From: Flavobacterium sp. HSC-61S13
GTDB taxonomy: Bacteria > Bacteroidota > Bacteroidia > Flavobacteriales > Flavobacteriaceae
Direction of reading: 5' to 3'
DNA length: 64,000 nt
Assembly (NCBI RefSeq): GCF_024171535.1
Contig: NZ_JALJZV010000006.1
Span: 62,001-126,000 of the forward strand
Under the pieces are notes generated by a model. The model saw only the letters and a list, made by a program, of their open reading frames with translations. It searched no databases and had not been told where the DNA came from. This document shows, piece after piece, positions 8,080 to 16,100 of the stretch; position 1 is the first letter of the stretch, and each line of letters begins with the position of its first letter. The position numbers and the translations under genes were made by a program.

Positions 8080-8708
8080 AAGATTCTGTTTAACGTTAAA
8101 ATAAGATCTTTAGTTGTATTGTATTCTTCTATATGTAGACTTTTATATCGTCTCCAAGTACTCGATTTATTCATCCCTAAATTATTAGCTACCACCTTGT
8201 AGTCTTTATTTTTTAAGAATTCAGATACCATTCGATATTCGTTCAGCTTCCAAGAATCGATGTAACTTCCATACAACAAAAACAAATCGCTTATTACAGC
8301 AGAATTCATTTCATTTTTATCGGAAAGAATCATAAATCTATTAGAACTTGATTTCAATTTATTGAGTTGCTCTCGTGCTTGAGTTAGTCCATCACCTAAC
8401 ATTTCATAGGCAATATCTCTATTAATTGGAGTCTCGATGATGCCATAGTTCATCACATATCTTAATTTAATACTTAAAGAGTGCTCTATGATAAACTCCT
8501 CCATATCGAACACCAATTTGTAGCAGGACTCCATATCCTTTATTACACCTTGAAATTCATCACCTAAGGTTATAGTTAATGGAGACATAATCGACATTTC
8601 CCATCTATTATTGATATAATGCACTGCCCTTTTAAACTCGTTAATCAGTAAAATCTGATCTGCCTTCCTGCTGTCGACAATATCAGCCATTAGTATTGGG
8701 TATTTCAT
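8076..8708 (-). CDS. SatD family protein: cyclase-like palm domain plus C-terminal HTH
   Basis: A 210-residue cytosolic protein of the SatD family (named for a Streptococcus mutans acid-tolerance gene; biochemistry unknown). Residues 8-13 (ADIVDS) and 49-52 (GDEF) sit where class III nucleotidyl cyclases keep their two metal-binding aspartates, and residues 105-112 (GDGLTQAR) align with the cyclase GDxVNxAxR motif, though the Asn is Thr and the Arg is shifted. Residues about 166-190 (YKVVANNLGMNKSSTWRRYK) form a helix-turn-helix. It is coupled by a 4-bp overlap to a membrane protein gene. Three operator-like sites cover its promoter, suggesting autoregulation. Catalytic activity is not established by sequence. 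Confidence 0.85.
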   Translation of the reverse strand: MKYPILMADIVDSRKADQILLINEFKRAVHYINNRWEMSIMSPLTITLGDEFQGVIKDMESCYKLVFDMEEFIIEHSLSIKLRYVMNYGIIETPINRDIAYEMLGDGLTQAREQLNKLKSSSNRFMILSDKNEMNSAVISDLFLLYGSYIDSWKLNEYRMVSEFLKNKDYKVVANNLGMNKSSTWRRYKSLHIEEYNTTKDLILTLNRIL

Positions 8709-8734
8709 AATTTTATATAACTAAGTATTTTCAT

Positions 8735-8805
8735 TGCACTATACATGCACAAACCTTATTATTGCATGTATAGTGCAAAAATACATTTATTGCGCTACAT
8801 ACGCA
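8735..8805. promoter_or_regulatory. Three operator-like TGCR-N7-YGCA sites at exact 28-bp spacing
   Basis: Sites lie at 8735-8749 (TGCACTATACATGCA), 8763-8777 (TGCATGTATAGTGCA) and 8791-8805 (TGCGCTACATACGCA). Start-to-start distance is 28 bp in both cases. The middle site is the exact reverse complement of the first. The third overlaps the -33 element and spacer, the second abuts the -7 box, and the first is in the leader. This is a typical repressor arrangement; the SatD HTH is the obvious candidate ligand. Confidence 0.75.
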
Positions 8806-8806
8806 A
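8776..8806 (-). promoter_or_regulatory. Promoter of the SatD operon
   Basis: On the minus strand, TTG (complement of 8804-8806), 20-bp spacer and TATTTTTG (complement of 8776-8783): a full Bacteroidota consensus promoter, embedded in the operator array. Confidence 0.75.
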
Positions 8807-8901
8807 CAAAAAACCTATTATAGAAGTCGAATATATTACAATCTTCAACTACAACATTAATTTTTCAGGTATGATTAAACGAATATAAAAATTTTTATAG
8901 T

Positions 8902-8950
8902 ATAGATTAGCTACTATTTTTTGCACAAACACTATTTTTAGGATTAACCC
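8902..8950 (+). repeat. 49-bp direct repeat, right copy, flanking the SatD cassette
   Basis: Partner of 7499-7547 in the same orientation, 45 of 49 identical, 1403 bp away start to start. It lies between the SatD promoter and the terminator of the tRNA operon. It contains no tRNA sequence. Confidence 0.85.
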
Positions 8951-8982
8951 CATCCTTAGCCTTTTGTTCAATACAGCGAAAC

Positions 8983-9019
8983 AAAAAAAAAAGCAACTCT
9001 TTTGAAGTTGCTTTTTTTT
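8983..9019 (-). terminator. Terminator of the tRNA operon
   Basis: Stem GCAACT / AGTTGC (8993-8998 with 9006-9011), flanked by long A and T tracts so that it can work in both directions; it lies just past the last tRNA on the minus strand. Confidence 0.8.
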
Positions 9020-9020
9020 G

Positions 9021-9093
9021 TGACCCGACTGGGGCTCGAACCCAGGACCCCAACATTAAAAGTGTTGTGCTCTACCAACTGAGCTATCGAGTC
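9021..9093 (-). tRNA. tRNA-Lys(TTT), copy 1 (last in operon)
   Basis: A 73-nt cloverleaf on the minus strand, GACTCGA...TCGGGTC acceptor with one G-T pair, D-arm GCTC/GAGC, anticodon loop CTTTTAA (anticodon TTT), TTCGAGC T-loop. The CCA end is not encoded. Confidence 0.97.
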
Positions 9094-9173
9094 ATTATCC
9101 ATTAAATTTTCAGCTTTTTTTATTTTTAGTAATCCGAGGATTAAAAAAAAACACAGCACTGAATCTGCGTTTG

Positions 9174-9246
9174 TGACCCGACTGGGGCTCGAACCCAGGA
9201 CCCCAACATTAAAAGTGTTGTGCTCTACCAACTGAGCTATCGAGTC
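9174..9246 (-). tRNA. tRNA-Lys(TTT), copy 2
   Basis: Identical to the other three tRNA-Lys copies over 73 nt; same cloverleaf and TTT anticodon. Confidence 0.97.
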
Positions 9247-9338
9247 ATTATTTTGTATTCTTAACATTTCAATTGATCCGAAAAATATTGGGCTAACCCG
9301 CAATATTTCTGATTTCAAAGCACTTTTAAATTTAAAAG

Positions 9339-9420
9339 TGACCACGATCAGATTCGAACTGACACGTCTTGCGACACCACCCCCTCAAGATGGCGAGTCT
9401 ACCAATTTCTCCACGTGGCC
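9339..9420 (-). tRNA. tRNA-Leu(GAG)
   Basis: An 82-nt class II tRNA: acceptor GGCCACG/CGTGGTC, anticodon stem CCATC/GGTGG with loop TTGAGGG (anticodon GAG), long variable arm, TTCGAAT T-loop. It lies between Lys copies 2 and 3. Confidence 0.95.
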
Positions 9421-9452
9421 GAAATAAAGAAACGCATTCTTTATTGGCTTTG

Positions 9453-9525
9453 TGACCCGACTGGGGCTCGAACCCAGGACCCCAACATTAAAAGTGTTGT
9501 GCTCTACCAACTGAGCTATCGAGTC
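9453..9525 (-). tRNA. tRNA-Lys(TTT), copy 3
   Basis: Identical to the other tRNA-Lys copies over 73 nt. Confidence 0.97.
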
Positions 9526-9554
9526 GTAAACAAGGAATGAATAATCGGTCTTAG

Positions 9555-9627
9555 TGACCCGACTGGGGCTCGAACCCAGGACCCCAACATTAAAAGTGTT
9601 GTGCTCTACCAACTGAGCTATCGAGTC
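9555..9627 (-). tRNA. tRNA-Lys(TTT), copy 4 (first in operon)
   Basis: Identical to the other tRNA-Lys copies; closest to the promoter at 9655-9684. Confidence 0.97.
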
Positions 9628-9654
9628 TGCAAATTCATTCCCTGAATGCGGGTG

Positions 9655-9684
9655 CAAATATAGAATGATTATTTTAAAATCCAA
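9655..9684 (-). promoter_or_regulatory. Promoter of the tRNA operon
   Basis: Minus strand: TTG (complement of 9682-9684), 19-bp spacer, TATATTTG (complement of 9655-9662), 27 bp before the first tRNA-Lys. A textbook Bacteroidota promoter. Confidence 0.8.
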
Positions 9685-9757
9685 GGGATATTTATCTTAA
9701 ATTTGCTTTTTCACAAGTCTTTTTTCCTAACGTCTTATCTAACAACTATTTATTTTT

Positions 9758-10276
9758 ATGAAAAAAATTATTCTTTTAGGCTATATGGGTTCCGGAAAGT
9801 CTGCAACCGCCAAAACACTCGGAAAAGCCATATCGCTGCCCGTTTATGATTTGGATCAAATAATCGAAGCCGAATGCCAATCCTCGATTTCTAAATTGTT
9901 TTTAGAACGTGGAGAGATTTTTTTCAGAAAAAAAGAACATCAGATTTTTAAAGAACTACTTCAATCCCCCGAATCCTTTGTATTGAGTCTTGGTGGTGGA
10001 ACTCCTTGTTATGCCAACAACCATCTTCTACTGTCTCAAGAAGACGTTGTTTCCGTCTATTTAAAGGCATCTATAGATACTTTAGTAAGTCGATTAAAAG
10101 ACAACAGCGAAAATCGTCCTGTGCTTCTACAAAATGCCGAAGAGCCGTTGGAATCCTTTATTGCCAAACAGCTCTTCGAACGCAGTTATTTTTATTATCA
10201 AGCGCAACATATTATCTCAGTAGACCAAAAAGATCTAGAAACCGTAACTGAGGAAATCACCGCATTATTAGCATAA
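9758..10276 (+). CDS. aroK: Shikimate kinase
   Basis: A 172-residue cytosolic kinase that phosphorylates shikimate with ATP at step five of chorismate synthesis. The Walker A loop GYMGSGKS lies at residues 8-15, the shikimate-binding DLD at 32-34, the GGG triad (SLGGGTPCY) near residue 80 and the lid Arg in ENRPVL near 126. Length is normal for the family. Its 3' end overlaps the convergent phosphoribosyltransferase gene by 9 bp. The later pathway gene aroC is in this window at 40.8 kb, but unlinked. Confidence 0.95.
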   Translation: MKKIILLGYMGSGKSATAKTLGKAISLPVYDLDQIIEAECQSSISKLFLERGEIFFRKKEHQIFKELLQSPESFVLSLGGGTPCYANNHLLLSQEDVVSVYLKASIDTLVSRLKDNSENRPVLLQNAEEPLESFIAKQLFERSYFYYQAQHIISVDQKDLETVTEEITALLA

Positions 10277-10765
10277 ATACGCATACTCCGCTCCGTCCTC
10301 AAAAACAACCTGTATATGCTCTAACAAGGACGTCGACAACGACAGTCCTTTAAAATCGGCCTTAACTGGATATTTTTTGTGATTTCTATCGACTAAAACA
10401 GCGGTTTTAAACTTTTTTAACGGCACTTCCAAGAAGTGTTTTACCCCATAAATCAAAGTGGTACCCGAATTGAGTACATCATCGATTAAGACCACACTTT
10501 TATTTTGATATTGCGATGCTGGAATTGAAGTACTTATCGGTACTAGGGGATTTTGCTTGTCAATTTTCACTTCGCACAACACCACTTTAAAATCAGCGAT
10601 CTCAGCCAGTTGTTCGGCAATTTTCTGCGCAAAAATAAAACCGTTATTAGCAATACCCGCTAATACAATTTCGTCTTCCTCTACAAAAGTTTCATAAATC
10701 TGGTAAGCGATTCGCTTTGATTTATGTTGTATTTCCTCCTTGGTTAAAATAATATTTTTAGTCAT
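10268..10765 (-). CDS. Type I phosphoribosyltransferase
   Basis: A 165-residue PRTase. The PRPP-binding loop VVLIDDVLNSGTTL carries the two acidic residues and the GTT turn. The N-terminal half has AGIANNGFIFAQKIA, like PyrR and hypoxanthine-type enzymes. It could salvage a purine or pyrimidine base; it is shorter and more diverged than the PyrR protein encoded at 55.2 kb, so a distinct role is likely. The start overlaps the end of the methyltransferase gene by 8 bp, making the last gene of a three-gene minus-strand operon. Confidence 0.85.
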   Translation of the reverse strand: MTKNIILTKEEIQHKSKRIAYQIYETFVEEDEIVLAGIANNGFIFAQKIAEQLAEIADFKVVLCEVKIDKQNPLVPISTSIPASQYQNKSVVLIDDVLNSGTTLIYGVKHFLEVPLKKFKTAVLVDRNHKKYPVKADFKGLSLSTSLLEHIQVVFEDGAEYAYLC

Positions 10766-11354
10766 TTTTTTCTATTATAATAAATAATTCTCGTCCTTGT
10801 CTTGGTTTGATTGAATTGTATGCCTTTTCCATAGTCCGAATCGATAGTGCTTTTGAAAACAATTCTTGATATTCTAAATAAGAACCCCCGAAAGGAGGCC
10901 CTGCTTCTGTAAAGCAAAAATCAAACAAAAGCCCCATTAATTTCCCTTTAGGCTTTAGCAACTGATTGATTTTAGTGACATATGCAGCTCTTAATTCAGG
11001 CTGTAGGGAACAAAAAAAAGTCTGTTCCACTATCAAATCATAGGTCTCACTATGCTCAAAAAAATCCGCATGAACCAGTGAATCACTAGGAAAATCCGGT
11101 TCCACTTCACGGATTTTCTGTAAGGCTTCACGGGTAATATCTACCGCAGTAACATTGGTAAATCCGTTGCGATAAAGATACAGCAGTTCATGACCGTGTC
11201 CAACCCCTGGTATAAGTATTTTAATACTTTTATCCTCTAACTGATCAAAATACTCCCGTAATGGCGTTGTTATCGCACCGGCATTCCAATACGTGTTATT
11301 CGCCTGATACTGCGCAGCCCAAAATTCCTCATTCAACGGTTTCATCCTCTTCAT
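10758..11354 (-). CDS. SAM-dependent methyltransferase, TPMT family
   Basis: A 198-residue class I methyltransferase. The N-terminus EEFWAAQYQANNTYWNAG matches the thiopurine-methyltransferase-like family, in which an FW..RY/QY segment precedes motif I. Motif I is ILIPGVGHGHELLYL, followed by an acidic end of strand 2 (VTAVDIT). The FDFCFTEAGPPFG segment is also typical of the family. Substrates in bacteria are small thiols, selenols or tellurite; not predictable here. It overlaps both operon neighbours by a few bases. Met4 is an alternative start. Confidence 0.85.
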   Translation of the reverse strand: MKRMKPLNEEFWAAQYQANNTYWNAGAITTPLREYFDQLEDKSIKILIPGVGHGHELLYLYRNGFTNVTAVDITREALQKIREVEPDFPSDSLVHADFFEHSETYDLIVEQTFFCSLQPELRAAYVTKINQLLKPKGKLMGLLFDFCFTEAGPPFGGSYLEYQELFSKALSIRTMEKAYNSIKPRQGRELFIIIEKND

Positions 11355-11721
11355 TATCTGATGTTACATATCCATCTATATCCCTACGATCTTTTTTAGT
11401 CGGCCTACCTGTGCCATGTGCTCGGTAGTGCTCCTTAGATAATTTCAACAGCTCCAGATGCTCAAAAGCTTCGGCAGGTGTGGTATCTTTGCGATACATA
11501 TCCACCAATTTAGCACCTAATCGATTTAATGGGATATCTAAAACACTCATTTTATAAACGATTTGGTCTTTTCTCAAAGTTATTTGATCACCGGGAAAAA
11601 CCTCCCTCGAAGCCTTCGCTGCCTGTCCATTAACCGTTATATGTCCTTTCTTACAAGCCTCTGTTGCAATGCTTCTGGTTTTGTAATAGCGAACACTCCA
11701 TAAAAATTTATCAATTCTCAT
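11329..11721 (-). CDS. hslR: RNA-binding S4 domain protein, Hsp15 (HslR) family
   Basis: A 130-residue protein. Residues 1-60 form an S4 RNA-binding domain (MRIDKFLWSVRYYKTRSIAT, then GHITVNG and PGDQITLR). The basic C-terminal part, with TGRPTKKDRRDIDGY, is typical of Hsp15/HslR, which in E. coli binds 50S subunits carrying stalled peptidyl-tRNA. The acidic tail EEDE is a local addition. It is the first gene of the hslR-methyltransferase-PRTase operon. Confidence 0.85.
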   Translation of the reverse strand: MRIDKFLWSVRYYKTRSIATEACKKGHITVNGQAAKASREVFPGDQITLRKDQIVYKMSVLDIPLNRLGAKLVDMYRKDTTPAEAFEHLELLKLSKEHYRAHGTGRPTKKDRRDIDGYVTSDNEEDETVE

Positions 11722-11797
11722 CTTCTCAAATAAAATTCATTTATTAACCTTACAAAAATAAAGGAAAATTGTATCTTGCGGCACTAAATTATTTCAA

Positions 11798-12790
11798 ATG
11801 AATAGATTTTTCAAGCTTTTTGCAATTATAGCCTTAGCTGTATCCGCTGCAAACTGCAAAAAAAGTGATGACGACGTTGCAATTGTACCGATTAGAGATC
11901 GTGCAGAAGTTTATAGCGAAGATAAAGTTAAGATCGAAGAATATCTGAAGAACAACTACATCAAGGTAGTGGGCGATGATATTACTTTGGATTCTATTAC
12001 TGATAAAAATACTCAAGTTTCCATTTGGGATCAAAAACAATTTGAACTGAAGTCTGTCAAAATAAAAAATGAAAACTGGAGTCCTATTTTAGTAAACAAC
12101 ACCACATTTAAGTATGCTAAATTAATAGATGACGTCGAATACACCTTATATTATTTAGTACTTAATGAAGGAGGTGGAGAGTCGCCAATTACTATAGATT
12201 CTACTTATACTTCTTACAAAGGTTATACATTAAAAAACAAGGTGTTTGATGTCAATCACAGCGGTATCTGGAGTACTTTCCCCGCAGTTCCACAGGGACT
12301 AATGCCGGCGGTAGCTCCTACTTTTATATCGGGTTTCCGTCAAGCTACTACCTTAATGAAAACCGCTACTAATATAATCCAAAACCCCGACGGAACATTT
12401 ACCTACGAAAATGCTGGTAGAATAATTGCTTTTATACCATCGGGCTTAGCTTATTTTAGTGGTACTAATATAGGAGAAGCTTACTCCTGTGCTATTTTTG
12501 ATATTACATTAGTAAGTAAACAAAGTAGGGATCACGACAGAGACGGCATCCCATCTATACATGAAGACCTCAACGGCAATGGCGACTATTTTGACGACGA
12601 TACCGATGGCGACGGAGTTCCGAACTTTATGGACGTCGATGACGATGCAGACGGACACCTAACCCGTGATGAAATTACTTACGAAGTAATAGAAAATGGC
12701 GTTACTGTAAAGAAATTATACGAATTTAGCGCTATTCCAAGTTGCCCAGGTGGGTCCGTAAAAAAACACTTAGACAATACATGTCACTAG
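11798..12790 (+). CDS. FKBP-like lipoprotein with C-terminal Ca-binding repeats
   Basis: A 330-residue lipoprotein; the signal ends SAANC with Cys20, then KKSDDD, an acidic stretch fitting surface export. The central region (about 85-240), including the segment FSGTNIGEAYSCAIFDITLV, resembles the FKBP-type peptidyl-prolyl isomerase domain of a flavobacterial lipoprotein family. Residues about 245-285 carry thrombospondin-type-3-like Ca-binding repeats (DHDRDGIPS, DDTDGDGVPNFMDVDDDAD). A role in folding exported proteins is inference; the catalytic residues look diverged. Its own terminator follows, so it is separate from the adhesin gene downstream. Confidence 0.7.
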   Translation: MNRFFKLFAIIALAVSAANCKKSDDDVAIVPIRDRAEVYSEDKVKIEEYLKNNYIKVVGDDITLDSITDKNTQVSIWDQKQFELKSVKIKNENWSPILVNNTTFKYAKLIDDVEYTLYYLVLNEGGGESPITIDSTYTSYKGYTLKNKVFDVNHSGIWSTFPAVPQGLMPAVAPTFISGFRQATTLMKTATNIIQNPDGTFTYENAGRIIAFIPSGLAYFSGTNIGEAYSCAIFDITLVSKQSRDHDRDGIPSIHEDLNGNGDYFDDDTDGDGVPNFMDVDDDADGHLTRDEITYEVIENGVTVKKLYEFSAIPSCPGGSVKKHLDNTCH

Positions 12791-12807
12791 CATTATAAGC
12801 ATACTTC

Positions 12808-12849
12808 AAAAAGGCCAATCCCAATTAAAAAATGGATTGGCCTTTTTTT
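12808..12849 (+). terminator. Terminator after FKBP-like lipoprotein gene
   Basis: Stem AAAAAGGCCAATCC with GGATTGGCCTTTTT and a T-run. Confidence 0.9.
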
Positions 12850-13178
12850 ATATACAAGAAAAACAAAAACGTAAAACTTACCCTTCTCATCTTCAAAAAA
12901 AAGCTTTAAACAATCGGTATCAATCGCTTATACTTCTAATTTGCTATACTTTTTTGTTAATAGCACTTTTTTTTATCGCATAATCCACACAAATACGCCT
13001 CGAAATACCTTAATTATTAATAGGCTGATTTTCAATTTAAAAAAAATTTAACATCATTTTTTTTAAATTAACCAACCAATAGTTAATTGATATATTTAAC
13101 AGTTTTTGCCAAAAAAAAGTTGGTAAAAACAATATATTTAAAACATTAAATAGTTAAATAATCAAATAACATAATATT
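12850..13178. promoter_or_regulatory. AT-rich leader upstream of the adhesin gene
   Basis: A 329-bp gap without a credible gene. It contains a 7-bp inverted repeat AATTAAC (13066-13072) / GTTAATT (13082-13088), a possible regulator site about 100 bp before the start codon. No full TTG/TAnnTTTG promoter was found. Confidence 0.25.
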
Positions 13179-16100
13179 ATGAAGAAAAACATACTCTTCT
13201 CTTGTTTGTTAGGCGTGGTATTTTCAGTTTTATTAAACAGTCCAACAGTCTCAGCCAACACGAGAAACCAGGTCGTCCCCAGCTTTTGGGTGTCTAAAGC
13301 ATATAATCCCAAACTTTACTTACTACCTAATTTTAATTTTACCTTATCAAATCCCCTTACCAACGACTGCAACGTCCATCCTCTACCATTCTGGGAAGGT
13401 TTTAACAGCAGTTCTCCAACACTTTCTTGCTGGCAGATTATAGATGGTAAAAACATCAACCAACCACCGTCGGGTAACAACATCTGGAAACCTCATCTTT
13501 ATACGGTACACGAAGGAAATCAAAGCATGAGCTTTACGGGTGCACAAACCAATGATGGATGGCTAATTTCGCCAATCTTTCAGTTAGACTCTACTAAAAC
13601 CTATAAACTCCGTTACCATTATAGGGCCAATTCTTGGCAAAAAAACGAATTGGAAGTACTAGCCTCCAATCGAGGTAATAATCCTGTAAATTTCACTCAT
13701 ATAATCGTTCCTAAAAGCATTTACAACAACAATTCGTGGATCGAGGAGGTTGCTTTTATCAGCGATTTAGCAGGCCCCGTTCACCTCGCTTGGCGCGTTC
13801 ATACCGAGGAACCCGCAACCATCTATATTGACAATGTATATTTTGAAGAGGTCGCCTGTTATGAACCTCAAGACCTCACAGTTACAAGCCTTAAATCCAA
13901 TCAAGCTACCCTGTATTGGAACGACCCTATCAACGATTCTTGGGAATACTTTGTCGAAAAAGCAAACGGAAATGGCCCGTTAACTTCGGGTACAACAACA
14001 CCTACCCAAGAGGTGGTGATCAATTCAGACCACAACAATTCAAATTTAGAACCCGCCACTGCCTATCACTATTACGTCAGAGCCAGCTGTCAAAATGGGA
14101 GTTTAGGAGCCTGGATTGGCCCCTTTACCTTTTGGACAGCTTGCTCACCCATAAGCACTCCCTACACCGAGGGTTTTAACAGCAGTTCCCCTACTTACAA
14201 CTGCTGGAAACTACTCGACAACAATAGGGATCAAGTTCCCTCGGGCAATAATGGATGGAAACAACACCATATCGGATCATACGAAGGGGATCGCTGCATG
14301 TATTTTTTTGGAACTGGCCGAACTACCGTTCACGACGATTGGTTGATATCCCCAACATTTAGCTTAAATGGAGGTATCTATGCCATTACCTACTATTATA
14401 AAACAGATAGTTATAATGCCTTTAGAAATGAATTTGAGGTCCTGCTATCTACAAACGGCACAGATCCTGCTGATTTTAGCACGGTGTTAGAACCCGTGCA
14501 ATCCAGGAGTAATGCCGATTATATTAAAAAAGTACTCTATATCCAAAACATCACGGCCGACATCAACATCGCTTGGCATGTCGTTGCCACAGGTACGGCA
14601 TATCTATTTATAGATCAAGTGACCATAGAAGAGGTTCCCTGTCTTCCTCCCGATGAGAATATAACCCTTACCAATTTGGAAACAGACCAAGTCATTTTAA
14701 ATTGGAACGATACCAAAAACAGCAGTTGGGAGTATTATTTACAAGAAAAGGGCTCGGGAATCGCTCCTATCGGCAGCGGTTTATTAGCCAACAACCAGAC
14801 TTTAACACTGACCAAAACCAGCGGTAACCAGGGCGTCAATTTACAAGCGGATACGGAATATGAATTCTTTCTCAGGTCGAGTTGCGGGCCCGGGCAATAC
14901 AGTTATTGGATCGGTCCGTTACGCTTTAAAACACCCTGTGACAACGCTGCCATTCCCTTTTGGGAAGGCTTTAATACCGATTCCAATACCAACAGCTGCT
15001 GGACCATTATTAGCAAGCCAAAGGATTCAGACCACTCCCCTCACCTAGCACATTGGAAAATCAATCCGTATAGCGCATTTGAAGGCAATCAGATGATGTC
15101 TTATTACGGTATCAACAACTCCGATGAGCGGGAAGAATGGCTGATATCTCCGCCATTCCGAATGGAGAGCCACAAATTCTATCGCTTAAAATATCATTAT
15201 AAAACCAGAAACCCATACAGTACGGACTTTGAAGTATGGGTATCCAATAACGGAACAAATCCTTCTAGTTTTACACAAAAACTAACATCTAGGAAAATGC
15301 ATAGTGTTTCAAATTGGACACAAGAAACACTCATACTAGGACAGTTAACAGGTACCATTCACATCGCTTGGCATATCACCACGGCAAACAGCTATTCCGG
15401 TTTGGATCTCGACAACATTATTCTAGAAGAAGTTACCGGATGCCCAGAACCCACAAACCTCCAAAGCGAAACGGTATCCACTACCAGTGCCACCATACAA
15501 TGGGATGATCGATTCGGTAGTAATTGGGAATATATTGTTCAGGAGTCCGACGGTTCCATTCCGCTGACAGCAGGTTCACAAACCGATAAAAGAAGTAATA
15601 TCATCACAAAAGATCGCTTTGGAACAGATTTAAAACCCAATACAGAATATGAATTTTATGTGCGTAGCACATGCAGTACTTCCGACTATAGCATCTGGAT
15701 GGGACCAATTGCATTTAGAACCCTATGCAGCAACTTCGTCACTCCAATTTGGGAAGGATTTGAACCGCATTCTCAAGCGGTGTATTGCTGGACGGTAATC
15801 GATAAAAGCGGCAATAGCACAGCCTTGACAGCCAGTCAAACTTGGTCAATAAAAAATCACCATCCTTTTGAGGGCGTTTTATCCGCGTACTTTAATACAA
15901 CAGACTATACTAACAGCATTGAAAGTGATGATTGGCTGATAAGCCCAACCATCCGATTTGAGTCGCATAAAACATATAGACTAAAATACCACTATACCAC
16001 CAGTCTCTATACCGACAAAAATGAATTTGAGGTTCTCGCATCCAACACAGGAACAGCTCCGATAAATTTCAACAAGCAAATCGTAGCAAGTGAAACCTAT

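Noticed and set aside
8968..9684. Two long minus-strand open frames across the tRNA region, with repeated peptide DSIAQLVEHNTFNVGVLG
   Set aside because: These are translations of the four tRNA-Lys genes, a well-known annotation artefact.
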